Source: Planctomycetota bacterium (GTDB taxonomy: Bacteria > Planctomycetota > UBA1135 > GCA-002686595). From it: a DNA stretch of 64,000 nucleotides. The notes under the pieces are model-generated. The model searched no databases, was not told the origin of the DNA, and worked only from the letters and a program-made list of their open reading frames with translations. Below are positions 26,831 through 35,485 of the stretch, piece by piece; position 1 is the first letter of the stretch; the number at the start of each line of letters is the position of its first letter. A program made the position numbers and the translations under genes. The stretch is taken from contig JAKVCD010000009.1 of the NCBI GenBank assembly GCA_022446815.1, positions 62,001 through 126,000 of the forward strand, given 5' to 3'.

Positions 26831-27730
26831 TCAGCGCCGCGCGAAGGGGTGCGCCTGCTCGTAAACCTCGCGCAGCCTCTCGATCGAGACATGGGTGTAG
26901 ATCTGCGTGGTAGCGAGGTGGGCGTGTCCAAGGAGCTCTTGGATCCCTCGCAGGTCGCAGCCCTTGTCGAGGAGATGGGTGGCGAAGGAGTGCCTCAGGG
27001 TGTGGGGCGTCGCCCGTCGGTTCAGCCCTGCGGCAGCGCAGTGATGTTCCACCCTCCTCCCGAGGGAGCGAGTCGTGAGTCGGCCGCCTTGGGCATTCAA
27101 AAAGACGGCCTCTACCGCGTCAGAGCGTGGCTGAGGACGACCAGCGTCAGAGAGGTAGCGCTTCAAGGCGCGCTGGGCAGGCTCTCCTAGCAGCGCTAGC
27201 CGCTCCTTGCGCCCTTTACCGCGCACACGCAAGCAGCCGCCTTTGAGGTCTAGATCAGCTCGGTTGAGACCCACGGTCTCAGCGGCGCGGAGCCCGGCCG
27301 AGTACATGACCTCAAAGAGGGCGCGGTCTCGAGCGCCGATCGCGGTGGTCTCGTCGGGTGAGGCGAGGAGCGCCTCTACCTCTTCAATGGAGAGCACACC
27401 GGGGGGATGCCGCCTAGCGCGTCGCTGACGGAGCCCCGCGACTGGCGAGAGCTCAATTCGACCCTCTTCCAAGAGCCACCGGAAGAAAGAGCGGGCAGAG
27501 GAGAGCTTGCGTTGGATTGTGGCTGAGCTCAGCTCGCGCTCATCCAAGGCCGCGAGCCAGGTCCGCAGATGGAGCGGCTTGATCCGCTTAGGATCTTCGA
27601 TGCCCCGAGTGCTGAGGTGCTCCGCGAGGTCGCTCAAGTCCGCGCCATAGGCCCGGAGCGTGTGCTCTGAGGCGCCGCGCGCGTTCGTCAGCCGATGCAG
27701 GTAGTTGTCTACGTCCGAGGTGAGGCTCAA
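26831..27730 (-). CDS. Xer-type tyrosine recombinase
   Basis: A 299-residue recombinase of XerC/XerD size and layout. The N-terminal SAM-like domain (LTNARGASEHTLRAYGADL) is followed by the catalytic domain with all active residues: Arg in SAGLRAAE, Lys in GKGRKER, His-x-x-Arg in PHTLRHSFATH, His in LLGHAHLATTQ and Tyr in IYTHVS. The closing phrase LREVYEQAHPFARR is typical of chromosomal XerC/D. It most likely resolves chromosome dimers at dif. It is near tRNA-Glu, but no att duplication or mobile genes are present, so I do not read it as an integrase. Confidence 0.9.
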   Translation of the reverse strand: MSLTSDVDNYLHRLTNARGASEHTLRAYGADLSDLAEHLSTRGIEDPKRIKPLHLRTWLAALDERELSSATIQRKLSSARSFFRWLLEEGRIELSPVAGLRQRRARRHPPGVLSIEEVEALLASPDETTAIGARDRALFEVMYSAGLRAAETVGLNRADLDLKGGCLRVRGKGRKERLALLGEPAQRALKRYLSDAGRPQPRSDAVEAVFLNAQGGRLTTRSLGRRVEHHCAAAGLNRRATPHTLRHSFATHLLDKGCDLRGIQELLGHAHLATTQIYTHVSIERLREVYEQAHPFARR

Positions 27731-27745
27731 GGGGGCCGCTAGATC

Positions 27746-29092
27746 TTAGGCTTCGGCTGCGGGGGGCGCGGGGAGGCGCAGGGCGAGGAGCACCGGGAGC
27801 ACGAGGAAAGCGGCGCCGGCGTGGTAAGGGAGGCTCGCGCCGAAGCGCCAGTAGAGGGCGGCGCCGAGGACAGGGCCGATGGCGCGGCTGAGAGAGCCCA
27901 TCGACCGCAAGACTCCGAGCGAGAGCCCCTGCCGCTCTGCTGGGGCGTAGCGGGAGGCGAGGGCCGAGAGGCAAGGCATCGCGAAGGCGCTCCCGACAGC
28001 CATGAGGAAGAGACCTGCATAGAGGAGACCTTCGCTCGCAGCTTCTCGGGCGGCGGCCACGAGGAGGAAGGCTGGGATCGTCGCGATGAGCCCGAGCTGG
28101 ATCAGCCGGCGCTCACCATGCTTCGGCGCGAGTCGGCGCACGAGGCCGCCCTGCACAAAGGCGATCACCAGACCGATAAAGACGAAGACCTTTCCGAGGT
28201 CCGCGCGGGTGTAGTCGAGGCTCTCAGCTGCCAAGAAGGTGATCGTGAACTCAGCCGCTCCGAAGGCGACGAGGTAGAGGAAGTAGACCCAGTTTGTGCG
28301 CACCACGCCGGGGAGCTCGAGCTCTCTGAGACGGGCGATCGGATTGAGTGAGCGCTCGGATTCACCACGCCGCTCTACAGGCAGCGTCTCAGGGAAGCGC
28401 GTGAAGACCCAGATGAGGTTGATCACAGCCATCACAGCGGAGGCGACCGCGAGGTAGGTGTAGGGGTGTGTGGAGAGACCGGCTGACTCGCCCGTGATGC
28501 CGAGGAAGTTCGGGAGGAAGGCGCCGATCGCGGGGCCGCAGACGAAGCCGAGGCCGATCGCGGCGCCGACCATGCCCATTCCCTTCGCGCGACTCTTCGC
28601 GTCCGTCACGTCAGCTGCTGCGGCAGAGGCGATCGAGATGTTTCCGGCCATCATTCCCGCGAGGACTCGTGAGAGGATGAGCAGGGCAAACCCGCCAGAG
28701 AACATCCAAAGAATGTAGGCGGCGACCGTCCCTGTGAGCGTCCACAAGAGGACCGGGCGTCGACCGCGGCGGTCAGACATGGAGCCCCAGACCGTAGAGA
28801 AGACAAACTGCAGCAGGCCGTAGATGGAACCTAGGATTCCACCGAAGAGCGTCACGACTGCGTTCTCGTCTCCGCCAGTGAGCTCGCCTAGGGATTCATA
28901 GAGGCGGCCGATGAAGCTGTCTGGCCCCTCCATAGCCAGGTAGTGGTCGAGCATCCCCGGGAAGATGGGGAAGAGGATCGAGAACCCGACGATGTCGAGG
29001 AAGACGGTCAGGAAGACCACTCCAAGGACAGCGTGGGTTGAGGGCCCGCGGAGCTTCCCCGCGGCGTTCTGGGTCGGTTCGGTGGTCGCCAT
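27746..29092 (-). CDS. MFS transporter (TetA-like drug/solute efflux type)
   Basis: About 448 residues from the ATG at 29090-29092 (MATTEPTQ), with 12 predicted transmembrane helices. The first helix VLGVVFLTVFLDIVGFSILFP and the loop-2 motif GSMSDRRGRRPVLL mark the DHA1/TCR family, as does ILSRVLAGMMAGNISIA in helix 5 and GLGFVCGPAIG. Cytoplasmic loop 6-7 is long (about 40 residues). Substrate not predictable; drug efflux is the usual guess. It starts back-to-back with pabB: the two possible start codons overlap. Confidence 0.85.
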   Translation of the reverse strand: MATTEPTQNAAGKLRGPSTHAVLGVVFLTVFLDIVGFSILFPIFPGMLDHYLAMEGPDSFIGRLYESLGELTGGDENAVVTLFGGILGSIYGLLQFVFSTVWGSMSDRRGRRPVLLWTLTGTVAAYILWMFSGGFALLILSRVLAGMMAGNISIASAAAADVTDAKSRAKGMGMVGAAIGLGFVCGPAIGAFLPNFLGITGESAGLSTHPYTYLAVASAVMAVINLIWVFTRFPETLPVERRGESERSLNPIARLRELELPGVVRTNWVYFLYLVAFGAAEFTITFLAAESLDYTRADLGKVFVFIGLVIAFVQGGLVRRLAPKHGERRLIQLGLIATIPAFLLVAAAREAASEGLLYAGLFLMAVGSAFAMPCLSALASRYAPAERQGLSLGVLRSMGSLSRAIGPVLGAALYWRFGASLPYHAGAAFLVLPVLLALRLPAPPAAEA

Positions 29093-29123
29093 GAGGTGCA
29101 ACTTGTACGGTGCTAGGGCCGCC

Positions 29124-30524
29124 GTGGAAAGCATCACTCGTACAGCAAACGCTCTGAGGTTCCGCCCCAGGGTCAGACCGCTCTCCAGCGCGCCGGGTCC
29201 TGGAGAGGCGCTGGCGGCGCTGCGCTCGTACCGTGGCCTCGCCCTCTTGGACAGCGCGGCGGGGGAGCCTAGGCGTCACAGCCTCCTCGGCTTTGACCCC
29301 TTGAGGGTCGATTCAGGGCCAGATCTACACCCGATCGAGGCAGTCCAGGCGTTGGTAGCTCGGCTCGAGCCTGTGGGTGGAGATCGGCTCCCAGGGCCCT
29401 TCAGGGGTGGATTCATCGGCGCTCTTGCCTACGACGCAGGCGTCTGTGGCGAGGGGCAGAAGCTACCAGCCGAGCCTTGGGGCGGGACGCACATCATGGG
29501 TGGTCTCTATACAGACTTCATCCTCTGGGACCATGCGCGCGAGGCGGCCTGGCTCGTCCTAGGTGAGGAACCGGGAGACGGACGGCCGCCGCTCAAGGAA
29601 CGAGAGGAGGCCGTGCTAGCAGCCCTCGAGGCCGGACCCACGCGGCGCAGCGTTCGTCCGAGGGGCGCCCTCGAGCGGCACGTGTCGCCAGATGAGCACC
29701 GCCGGCGCGTAGAGGCAGCGCGGGCGCTGATAGCCGCTGGAGAGATCTACCAGGCGAACATCGCTCATCGCTTCACCCGCGCTATCGATGGAGCTCCCGT
29801 GGACCAGTACCTCGCGCTGCGCGAGGTGAACCCAGCGCCCTACATGGGCTACCTCGCGGAGGGGGGAGGCGAGCGACCGACGCGCGCGCTCCTCTCGGCC
29901 TCTCCAGAGTTGCTCGTCGAGCTAGACGGCCTGCGGGCGACCACCCGCCCGATCAAGGGGACAGCGGCGCGCGCTCAGGACCCCGCTCTGGACGTGCGCC
30001 GAGCCGAGGCCCTGCGCGAGAGCGAGAAGGATCGAGCAGAGCTCGCGATGATCGTCGACCTAGCGCGCAATGACCTCGGTCGTGTGGCCCGGGCAGGGAC
30101 GGTGCGCGTCGATGAGTTTCCGACCCTGCGCTCCTATGAAGGAGTCCACCATCTGATGGCAGACGTTACTGCTGAGGTGCGCGAGGGCGTCGATGGCTTC
30201 GCGCTCTTAGGTGCGCTCTTTCCCGGCGGCTCGATCACGGGCGCTCCTAAGCTGCGCGCGATGGAGGCGATCGCTGAGCTAGAGGAGGAGGGGCGCGGCT
30301 TCTTCACTGGCTCGATGGGGTACGCGAGCTTAGACGGCGGGGCAGCGTGGAACATCTTGATCCGGACGATGCTCTGGAGGCCACAGGCAGACACAGCAGC
30401 TGCAGGAGAGGTCTCCTTCCGCGTCGGTGGCGGGATCACTTGGGGCAGTGATCCTGCGGCGGAGGACGAGGAGACGCTGGTCAAGGCGGACCGGCTCATG
30501 AGCGCTTTGGAGGAAGGGGTATGA
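29124..30524 (+). CDS. pabB: Aminodeoxychorismate synthase component I
   Basis: About 466 residues of the chorismate-binding family. The catalytic phrase reads RPIKGTAARA: PIKGT with Lys marks PabB, while anthranilate synthase TrpE has PIAGT. Other marks are ESEKDRAELAMIVDLARNDLG, FPTLRSYEGVHHLMADV and PGGSITGAPKLRAMEAI. It makes 4-amino-4-deoxychorismate for folate. The start is uncertain: GTG at 29124 is chosen to avoid overlap with the divergent MFS gene; an in-frame ATG at 29091 overlaps its start codon. The 3' end overlaps pabC by ATGA. The glutaminase partner pabA is not in view. Confidence 0.9.
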   Translation: MESITRTANALRFRPRVRPLSSAPGPGEALAALRSYRGLALLDSAAGEPRRHSLLGFDPLRVDSGPDLHPIEAVQALVARLEPVGGDRLPGPFRGGFIGALAYDAGVCGEGQKLPAEPWGGTHIMGGLYTDFILWDHAREAAWLVLGEEPGDGRPPLKEREEAVLAALEAGPTRRSVRPRGALERHVSPDEHRRRVEAARALIAAGEIYQANIAHRFTRAIDGAPVDQYLALREVNPAPYMGYLAEGGGERPTRALLSASPELLVELDGLRATTRPIKGTAARAQDPALDVRRAEALRESEKDRAELAMIVDLARNDLGRVARAGTVRVDEFPTLRSYEGVHHLMADVTAEVREGVDGFALLGALFPGGSITGAPKLRAMEAIAELEEEGRGFFTGSMGYASLDGGAAWNILIRTMLWRPQADTAAAGEVSFRVGGGITWGSDPAAEDEETLVKADRLMSALEEGV

Positions 30525-31375
30525 GCGCGCGACCGAGCTGGGTTGACGGCGCGCTCGTGCCGGCGGGCGCTCCGGCGGTGCGCGCAGAAGACCAGGGCTT
30601 TCAGCTGGGCTTGGCTGTCTATGACGGGATGCTCTTGGAGGATGGTTGCCGCTACTTTGAGGAGCAGCACCTCGCTCGCTTGGAGTCCGCGGCGCGATCG
30701 CTGGGGATTAGCTGGCCGACACCCGTGCCGCTAGAACAGGCCCTTGACGAGTACGTCGAGGCGCTTGGCGAGGAGGGGCCGCTGCTGCTTCGAACGACTG
30801 TGTCTCGAGGCGTCGGGGGTGTCCCGACGGTCGTGATCAGCGCGCGTGATGTGGACCCCTGGCCGGAGCCGGGCGTGAGGGTGAGCGTGGCAGCGCACGC
30901 GAAGGTGAGAGCCTCTGAGCTGGAGCAGCTGAAGTCGACCAATCGTCTGCGCAATGTGCTCGCGCGTGAGGCGGCAGCGGCTGAAGGAGCTTGGGAGGCC
31001 CTGTTGAAAACTGAAGAGGGGGAGCTCACAGAGGGGACCATCTCGAACCTCTTCTGCGTCCTCGAAGGTGAGCTCGTCACGCCGCCTGTGGAGCGGGGGC
31101 TCTTACCTGGGATCTTGAGAGGTGAGCTCCTCGCAGAGCTCAGCGAGCGGGAGATGCCCTTCACCGAGGCTCGTATTGACCCCAGTGATCTCGCCCGCGC
31201 GAGCGAGGTCTTCCTCACGAACACCAGCGGCAGGCTGATCCCTGTCGTGGAGGTGATCGGGGTTGTCGCGGGCTTACCCGGGACTCAGGGAGAGCGCTGG
31301 CGAGAGCTCCGCGGCCTCTTTCGGGAGCGTGAGGCTCGGGTGCGGGCGGCCTGGAAGGCCGCTAGGGGCGCCTAA
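30521..31375 (+). CDS. pabC: Aminodeoxychorismate lyase-type class IV aminotransferase
   Basis: A 284-residue PLP enzyme of fold type IV. Marks: VRAEDQGFQLGLAVYDGM at the N terminus, the PLP Lys in LKSTNRLRNVLAREAAA, and LTEGTISNLFCV with PVERGLLPGILR. Its start overlaps pabB (ATGA), which strongly supports the PabC role of releasing pyruvate from aminodeoxychorismate to give p-aminobenzoate. A branched-chain or D-amino-acid aminotransferase is the alternative for this fold. Confidence 0.85.
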   Translation: MSARPSWVDGALVPAGAPAVRAEDQGFQLGLAVYDGMLLEDGCRYFEEQHLARLESAARSLGISWPTPVPLEQALDEYVEALGEEGPLLLRTTVSRGVGGVPTVVISARDVDPWPEPGVRVSVAAHAKVRASELEQLKSTNRLRNVLAREAAAAEGAWEALLKTEEGELTEGTISNLFCVLEGELVTPPVERGLLPGILRGELLAELSEREMPFTEARIDPSDLARASEVFLTNTSGRLIPVVEVIGVVAGLPGTQGERWRELRGLFREREARVRAAWKAARGA

Positions 31376-31458
31376 GTCTTGTCACTCAGCCCTAAGAGTG
31401 GACTATTGTAGGGGAGACGCGTGAGCCCAACGCGGCAGCCAACCACATCGGAGGCCAC

Positions 31459-32247
31459 ATGATCACCACCCTCTTCCTCTCCCTCCTCTCGCACGCAGCG
31501 CCCGTACCGCCCACGGCAGCAGCGACTCCGCTCGTCGTCCAAGACGACGAGCTCCCTGACAAGCGCCCTGAGGTGAAGGAGTGGCTGGCTCAGCTGAAGG
31601 GGCACGTAGGCGAGCGAGGCGCAGAGGACCGCGAAGCCGGCGTGCTCATCGAGAAGCTCACGGAGGAGTTCCAGAAGAGCGGTGAGAAGGACCGAGCTGC
31701 GATCGTGAAGGAGGTCGCCAAGTGCCTCGACGCGCGCCGTAAAGACCTGAAGAAAGACGTTCCTGACAACGCGCTCAAGCTCGTAGCGGCTAAGGCTCTG
31801 GGGGCTATGGCGCCGGAGAGCGTGAAGGCGCTCACAGGCTGGGTCGACCACAAGAAGGTCAGGGACAACTTAGAGCTGCAGCGCCGGCTCGTTCTCTCTC
31901 TCGGTGAGACCAAGCACGAGGACGCGACCAAGGCCTTGTTGGACATCCTCGACAATCATCAGCCCAGCGTCGTCGGTGCGGCTGCTGAGGCGCTCGGCAA
32001 CTTCACGGGGCTCGAGCAGCGCGAGCGCAAGAAGCTCTTTGAGGAGCTCTTGAAGGCGCTGATGTCTGCTCGTGGAAAGGTCGACGCAGACCCCGCTGAC
32101 AACATCGCGCGAGAGTGGTGGAACATCGTCTCGGCTCCCCTCATGACCGCGATGACTGCGCTCAGCGGGCATGACGCGAAGAGCGCCCAGGAGTGGCAGC
32201 GCTTCTGGAACAAGAACAAGCGCGCCAACTGGGACGAAGAGAGGTGA
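31459..32247 (+). CDS. Secreted HEAT-repeat-like protein
   Basis: A 262-residue protein with a signal peptide (MITTLFLSLLSHAAPVPP) and a good Shine-Dalgarno GGAGG before the ATG. The mature part is all-helical with HEAT/Armadillo-like turns (LKLVAAKALGAMAPESVKAL, LVLSLGETKHEDATKALLDIL, VVGAAAEALGNF). No catalytic motif. Such repeats serve as protein-binding scaffolds. It begins a chain of three envelope genes (31459-34109) with gaps under 45 bases. Confidence 0.75.
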   Translation: MITTLFLSLLSHAAPVPPTAAATPLVVQDDELPDKRPEVKEWLAQLKGHVGERGAEDREAGVLIEKLTEEFQKSGEKDRAAIVKEVAKCLDARRKDLKKDVPDNALKLVAAKALGAMAPESVKALTGWVDHKKVRDNLELQRRLVLSLGETKHEDATKALLDILDNHQPSVVGAAAEALGNFTGLEQRERKKLFEELLKALMSARGKVDADPADNIAREWWNIVSAPLMTAMTALSGHDAKSAQEWQRFWNKNKRANWDEER

Positions 32248-32254
32248 GGCGCGC

Positions 32255-32866
32255 TTGAGCGACTTGCACAAGCCCAGCTTCCCTTCGGGGGCTGGCGGAG
32301 TCTGGTTCGGCCCCGCGCTCGCGGTGCTCGCGGCGGCGTTTCTCATCTGGAAGCCCTTCGAAGGCGAGGCAGCCTTGGAAGAGGTCGCTACCTCCGGCCT
32401 CAGGCTAGAGGGTGAGCTTGAGCTCAGGAGCGGCGCGCTCGTGAGCGTTCGTTTAGGCCCCCTTCACAGCGACCCAGGTCGGCAAGCCTTTGATAAGGGG
32501 GCGCTCTCTCGCCGCCTCGAGCTCCCAGCTGGCGAGCCCTGGAGCCTGCGCCTCGAGGTCGCGCAGGACGCTGTGACCTCCGCGCCAGAGGAGGTTCGTG
32601 TCAGGGACCAAGCTGGTGCTTGTCTCGCACCTATTCTCAGTGAGGCGGACGCTGCAGGCGGCGCCGTACAAGACCCGCTCTTCACCCTCTTCCGACCCTC
32701 AGAGCTTGAGGGGGAGGCCTCTGGCTGGGAGCTCGTGCTCTGGGGTCGTGCGCCTGGGGCCGGAGGGCTCTTAGAGTGCTCCTGGGGTGCAGCTAGGCTT
32801 GCTGAAGTGAGCGCGACGGAAGATCTTGAGGTCTCGGTCGTCAAGGACCCTCAAGCGCCTGAGTGA
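32255..32866 (+). CDS. Single-pass membrane protein, function unknown
   Basis: About 203 residues. A TTG start at 32255 is chosen because it lies 7 bases after the preceding stop and is preceded by GAGGTGAGG; the longer frame would overlap the upstream gene by 77 bases. One transmembrane segment (WFGPALAVLAAAFLIW) is followed by an extracytoplasmic beta-rich domain (RLEGELELRSGALVSVRLG, WSLRLEVAQD, ELVLWGRAPGAGG). No family recognised. Confidence 0.65.
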   Translation: MSDLHKPSFPSGAGGVWFGPALAVLAAAFLIWKPFEGEAALEEVATSGLRLEGELELRSGALVSVRLGPLHSDPGRQAFDKGALSRRLELPAGEPWSLRLEVAQDAVTSAPEEVRVRDQAGACLAPILSEADAAGGAVQDPLFTLFRPSELEGEASGWELVLWGRAPGAGGLLECSWGAARLAEVSATEDLEVSVVKDPQAPE

Positions 32867-32906
32867 GTTGGGCCATAGCTCAACGCTTCTAGAGCGATTC
32901 GATCTC

Positions 32907-34109
32907 ATGAGTCAGCATCTCCACTTCGACTGGACACAGCGCGCGGTCCTCTATCTCTCGCTCGCTTCCTTCACTGCGAGCTGTGGCGGGGGGCCGGCGG
33001 GTCAAGAGCCGGTGGAGGCGAAGGATGGAGAGCCCCATACGCTACAGCCGATCGAGCTAGAGGGGCGGCTCGAGGTCCTCGAAGCTCGGGAGCAGGAGTT
33101 GCTCCTTCAACTCAGCGCAGCGCGAGCTGAGCTCGTGAAGGCTGAGGAGGCGAGGCTCGCGCGTGAGCGAGAGTGGCTCGCTTGGACGCAGGCCGTCTCT
33201 AAGCTCGGGCCTGAGGCTAAGGTCGTGGTGCCTGATTTTGAGGTGGAGCTCGATGAGGAGGAGCTCGAGACGCTCTCGCCTGATGCAGCTCCGCTTGAGG
33301 AGCCGCGTGACGAGGCGCGCCTGGCGCGGTCGGAGGAGATCGAGCGCTCCCTGAGGACACTCCTGCGCTTGGAGTGGGTGGATGGGTTGGCTCTATTAGA
33401 GGCCGGGCTGCTCTCAGACGAGGGCTGGATCGGGCCCTGCGTGTTTCGCTTGATCAACGCTGACGGCAGGGCGATCGGGAGCGTGAGCGCTGAGCGCCTC
33501 TACCTCGAGGGGAGCGTCACGGGGCGCACCCTCACGATCGTCCTTGAGGAGGGCTATGAGCGGCGCTCCGGAGATCTGCTCCCCTTCGAGGGCGCGGCAG
33601 AAGGTGAGCGACGCGGGGGGGAGCGGCGCATCGTCCTCGTGCGGACAGACCCGCGACCGTGGATGGATGCGACGCCAGAGCTCTTCAGAGAGCAAGCGCC
33701 CGCTCCGAGCTTGGGGGGTGACCCAAAGAGTCAGGAGGAGCTGCGGCGCGATGTGAACCGCCTCCTTAGCGAAGACGCAGCCGGCGGCCGGTGGAGGCTG
33801 GACTCTTACGAGGGGCTCGGGGACTCCGGCTTGAGCGGGGTCGAGCTCGTAGACCTCGACGCCGATGGCAAGGTCCGGCGCCACCTCTTCGCTGATCAAA
33901 TGCGGGTCGAGCGCCGAGAGAGCGGCGTCGTCTTGGTGTTGAACGACGGCGTGCAGATGAAGGGTGGGCGGAAGACTCCATTCCTTGAGGGGAGGTACCG
34001 GATCTTCCTTCCTCAGGCGCTGCATCCTGCCTGGGAGGCTGCGGGCGTTCTGGCGCCGGCAGCGGAGACGGAAGGAGAGGCTGGAACCCGGGCGCCTGAC
34101 GGGCGATAA
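32907..34109 (+). CDS. Putative lipoprotein with coiled coil, function unknown
   Basis: About 400 residues from the ATG at 32907, which gives a signal peptide with lipobox FTASC (Cys about residue 25). A coiled coil of some 50 residues follows (EGRLEVLEAREQELLLQLSAARAEL), then an acidic stretch (EVELDEEELETL) and a C-terminal globular part with two similar beta units (SAERLYLEGSVTGRTLTIVLEEGYERR and DQMRVERRESGVVLVLNDGVQ). It stands 8 bases before xseA. Function unknown. Confidence 0.7.
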   Translation: MSQHLHFDWTQRAVLYLSLASFTASCGGGPAGQEPVEAKDGEPHTLQPIELEGRLEVLEAREQELLLQLSAARAELVKAEEARLAREREWLAWTQAVSKLGPEAKVVVPDFEVELDEEELETLSPDAAPLEEPRDEARLARSEEIERSLRTLLRLEWVDGLALLEAGLLSDEGWIGPCVFRLINADGRAIGSVSAERLYLEGSVTGRTLTIVLEEGYERRSGDLLPFEGAAEGERRGGERRIVLVRTDPRPWMDATPELFREQAPAPSLGGDPKSQEELRRDVNRLLSEDAAGGRWRLDSYEGLGDSGLSGVELVDLDADGKVRRHLFADQMRVERRESGVVLVLNDGVQMKGGRKTPFLEGRYRIFLPQALHPAWEAAGVLAPAAETEGEAGTRAPDGR

Positions 34110-34117
34110 CCGGGGGC

Positions 34118-35485
34118 ATGACACCCGAGTCCACAGGCGCGCCTGGCCCTCTCACGGTCGGGGAGCTCACGGCTACCATCAATGACCGTCTCTCCGCGCT
34201 CGGGCGCCTAGCGGTCGTCGGGGAGGTGAGCGGCCTGACCCGAGCAGCCTCAGGGCACATCTACTTCAAGCTCAAGGACAGGGTGGGCGGCAGCGAGTCG
34301 GTGATCTCCGCTGTCGTCTGGCGAAGCGCGGCTCGCGAGCGCCTCAAGGCCTTGTTGGAGGAGGGCGCAGAGCTTGTCTGTCATGGCAGGCTCGACGTCT
34401 ACGGGCCACGCGGCACTTACTCTCTCATCGTCGACCGCGTCGAGCTGCGAGGGGTCGGAGCGCTCATGCAGCGCTTCGAGGAGCTCAAGCAGAAGCTGCT
34501 ACAGGAGGGCTGGTTTGAGCGCGAGCGAGCGCTGCCGCGCTGGCCACGACCGGTCGGCGTCGTCACGAGCAGGGACACGGCAGCGCTGCAGGATTTCCTC
34601 CGCACGCGAGACCTCCGCTGGCCCGATTACCCGATCCGCCTCGCCCACGCGCCGGTGCAGGGTCCTGGGGCCTCAGAGGCTCTCGCTCGGCAGCTGCGCG
34701 CCCTCGACGCCAGCGGCGTGGACGTGATCGTCGTCACTCGCGGTGGTGGCTCTTTGGAGGACCTTTGGGCCTTCAATGAGCTGCCTGTCCTCGAGGCGAT
34801 CCGCGGTGCGAGCGTGCCCGTGGTTGCGGGGGTAGGGCATGAGACAGACACCACCCTGACGGACTTCGTCGCCGACCACCGCTGCCACACACCCACCGAC
34901 GCCGCGCAGCTCGTCATCCCAGATCGAGTGGCGCTGATCGAGCGCTTTGGCCGCTCCTTCGCGAACCTCGGGCGCGCTATGGATCAGCACCTCGAGCGGC
35001 GCGCCGCGCGGCTCAGCGCCCTCGCGCAGCGGCCGGCTCTGCAGCGGGCTGACAGACTCCTAGATCCCATCAAGGAGCGGCTGCAGCGTGCAGGCTGGGA
35101 CCTCCTTGGTGCAGCGAAGGGGGCGCTTACTGAGCGTCGCGCTCGCCTCGCCTTAGGTGCCGCCGAGCTGCGCGCGGGCAGCCCGCGCGCACAGATGGAG
35201 CGTTCGAGGTCAGCGCTGAACGCCCTCGGTCGGGAGCTCTTCGAGCGAGGTGAATCCACACTCCGCGGGCGTCGCGCTCGATTGGACTTAGCAGCGCGCG
35301 GCCTCGAGACGACCTCTCCCTACGCCGTCCTCGAGCGCGGCTACTCGATCACACGCGACGCGAACGGGAAGGCTGTGCGTGACGCCGCGGAGCTCAGTGA
35401 GGGGGCGGCGATAGAGACCGTGTTGCACAGCGGCCGGGTGAGCTCCGAGGTCACTCACATCTCGACAGCGGAGGAGGAGGCATGA
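34118..35485 (+). CDS. xseA: Exodeoxyribonuclease VII large subunit
   Basis: A 455-residue large subunit of the single-strand exonuclease. The N-terminal OB fold (LTVGELTATINDRL, VVGEVSGLTRAASGHIYFKLKD) and the catalytic domain are clear: PVGVVTSRDTAALQDFLRT, VIVVTRGGGSLEDLWAFNELPV and VAGVGHETDTTLTDFVADHRCHTPTDAA. The long C-terminal coiled coil for binding XseB subunits ends with YAVLERGYSITRD. The small subunit gene xseB usually follows but is not seen here; instead a glycosyltransferase gene overlaps the stop (ATGA). Confidence 0.95.
   Translation: MTPESTGAPGPLTVGELTATINDRLSALGRLAVVGEVSGLTRAASGHIYFKLKDRVGGSESVISAVVWRSAARERLKALLEEGAELVCHGRLDVYGPRGTYSLIVDRVELRGVGALMQRFEELKQKLLQEGWFERERALPRWPRPVGVVTSRDTAALQDFLRTRDLRWPDYPIRLAHAPVQGPGASEALARQLRALDASGVDVIVVTRGGGSLEDLWAFNELPVLEAIRGASVPVVAGVGHETDTTLTDFVADHRCHTPTDAAQLVIPDRVALIERFGRSFANLGRAMDQHLERRAARLSALAQRPALQRADRLLDPIKERLQRAGWDLLGAAKGALTERRARLALGAAELRAGSPRAQMERSRSALNALGRELFERGESTLRGRRARLDLAARGLETTSPYAVLERGYSITRDANGKAVRDAAELSEGAAIETVLHSGRVSSEVTHISTAEEEA

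Noticed and set aside
26831-27730. Tyrosine recombinase near tRNA-Glu as sign of an integrated island
   Set aside because: The protein has XerC/XerD length and C-terminal phrase, the neighbours are housekeeping genes, and no direct repeat of the tRNA 3' end was found.
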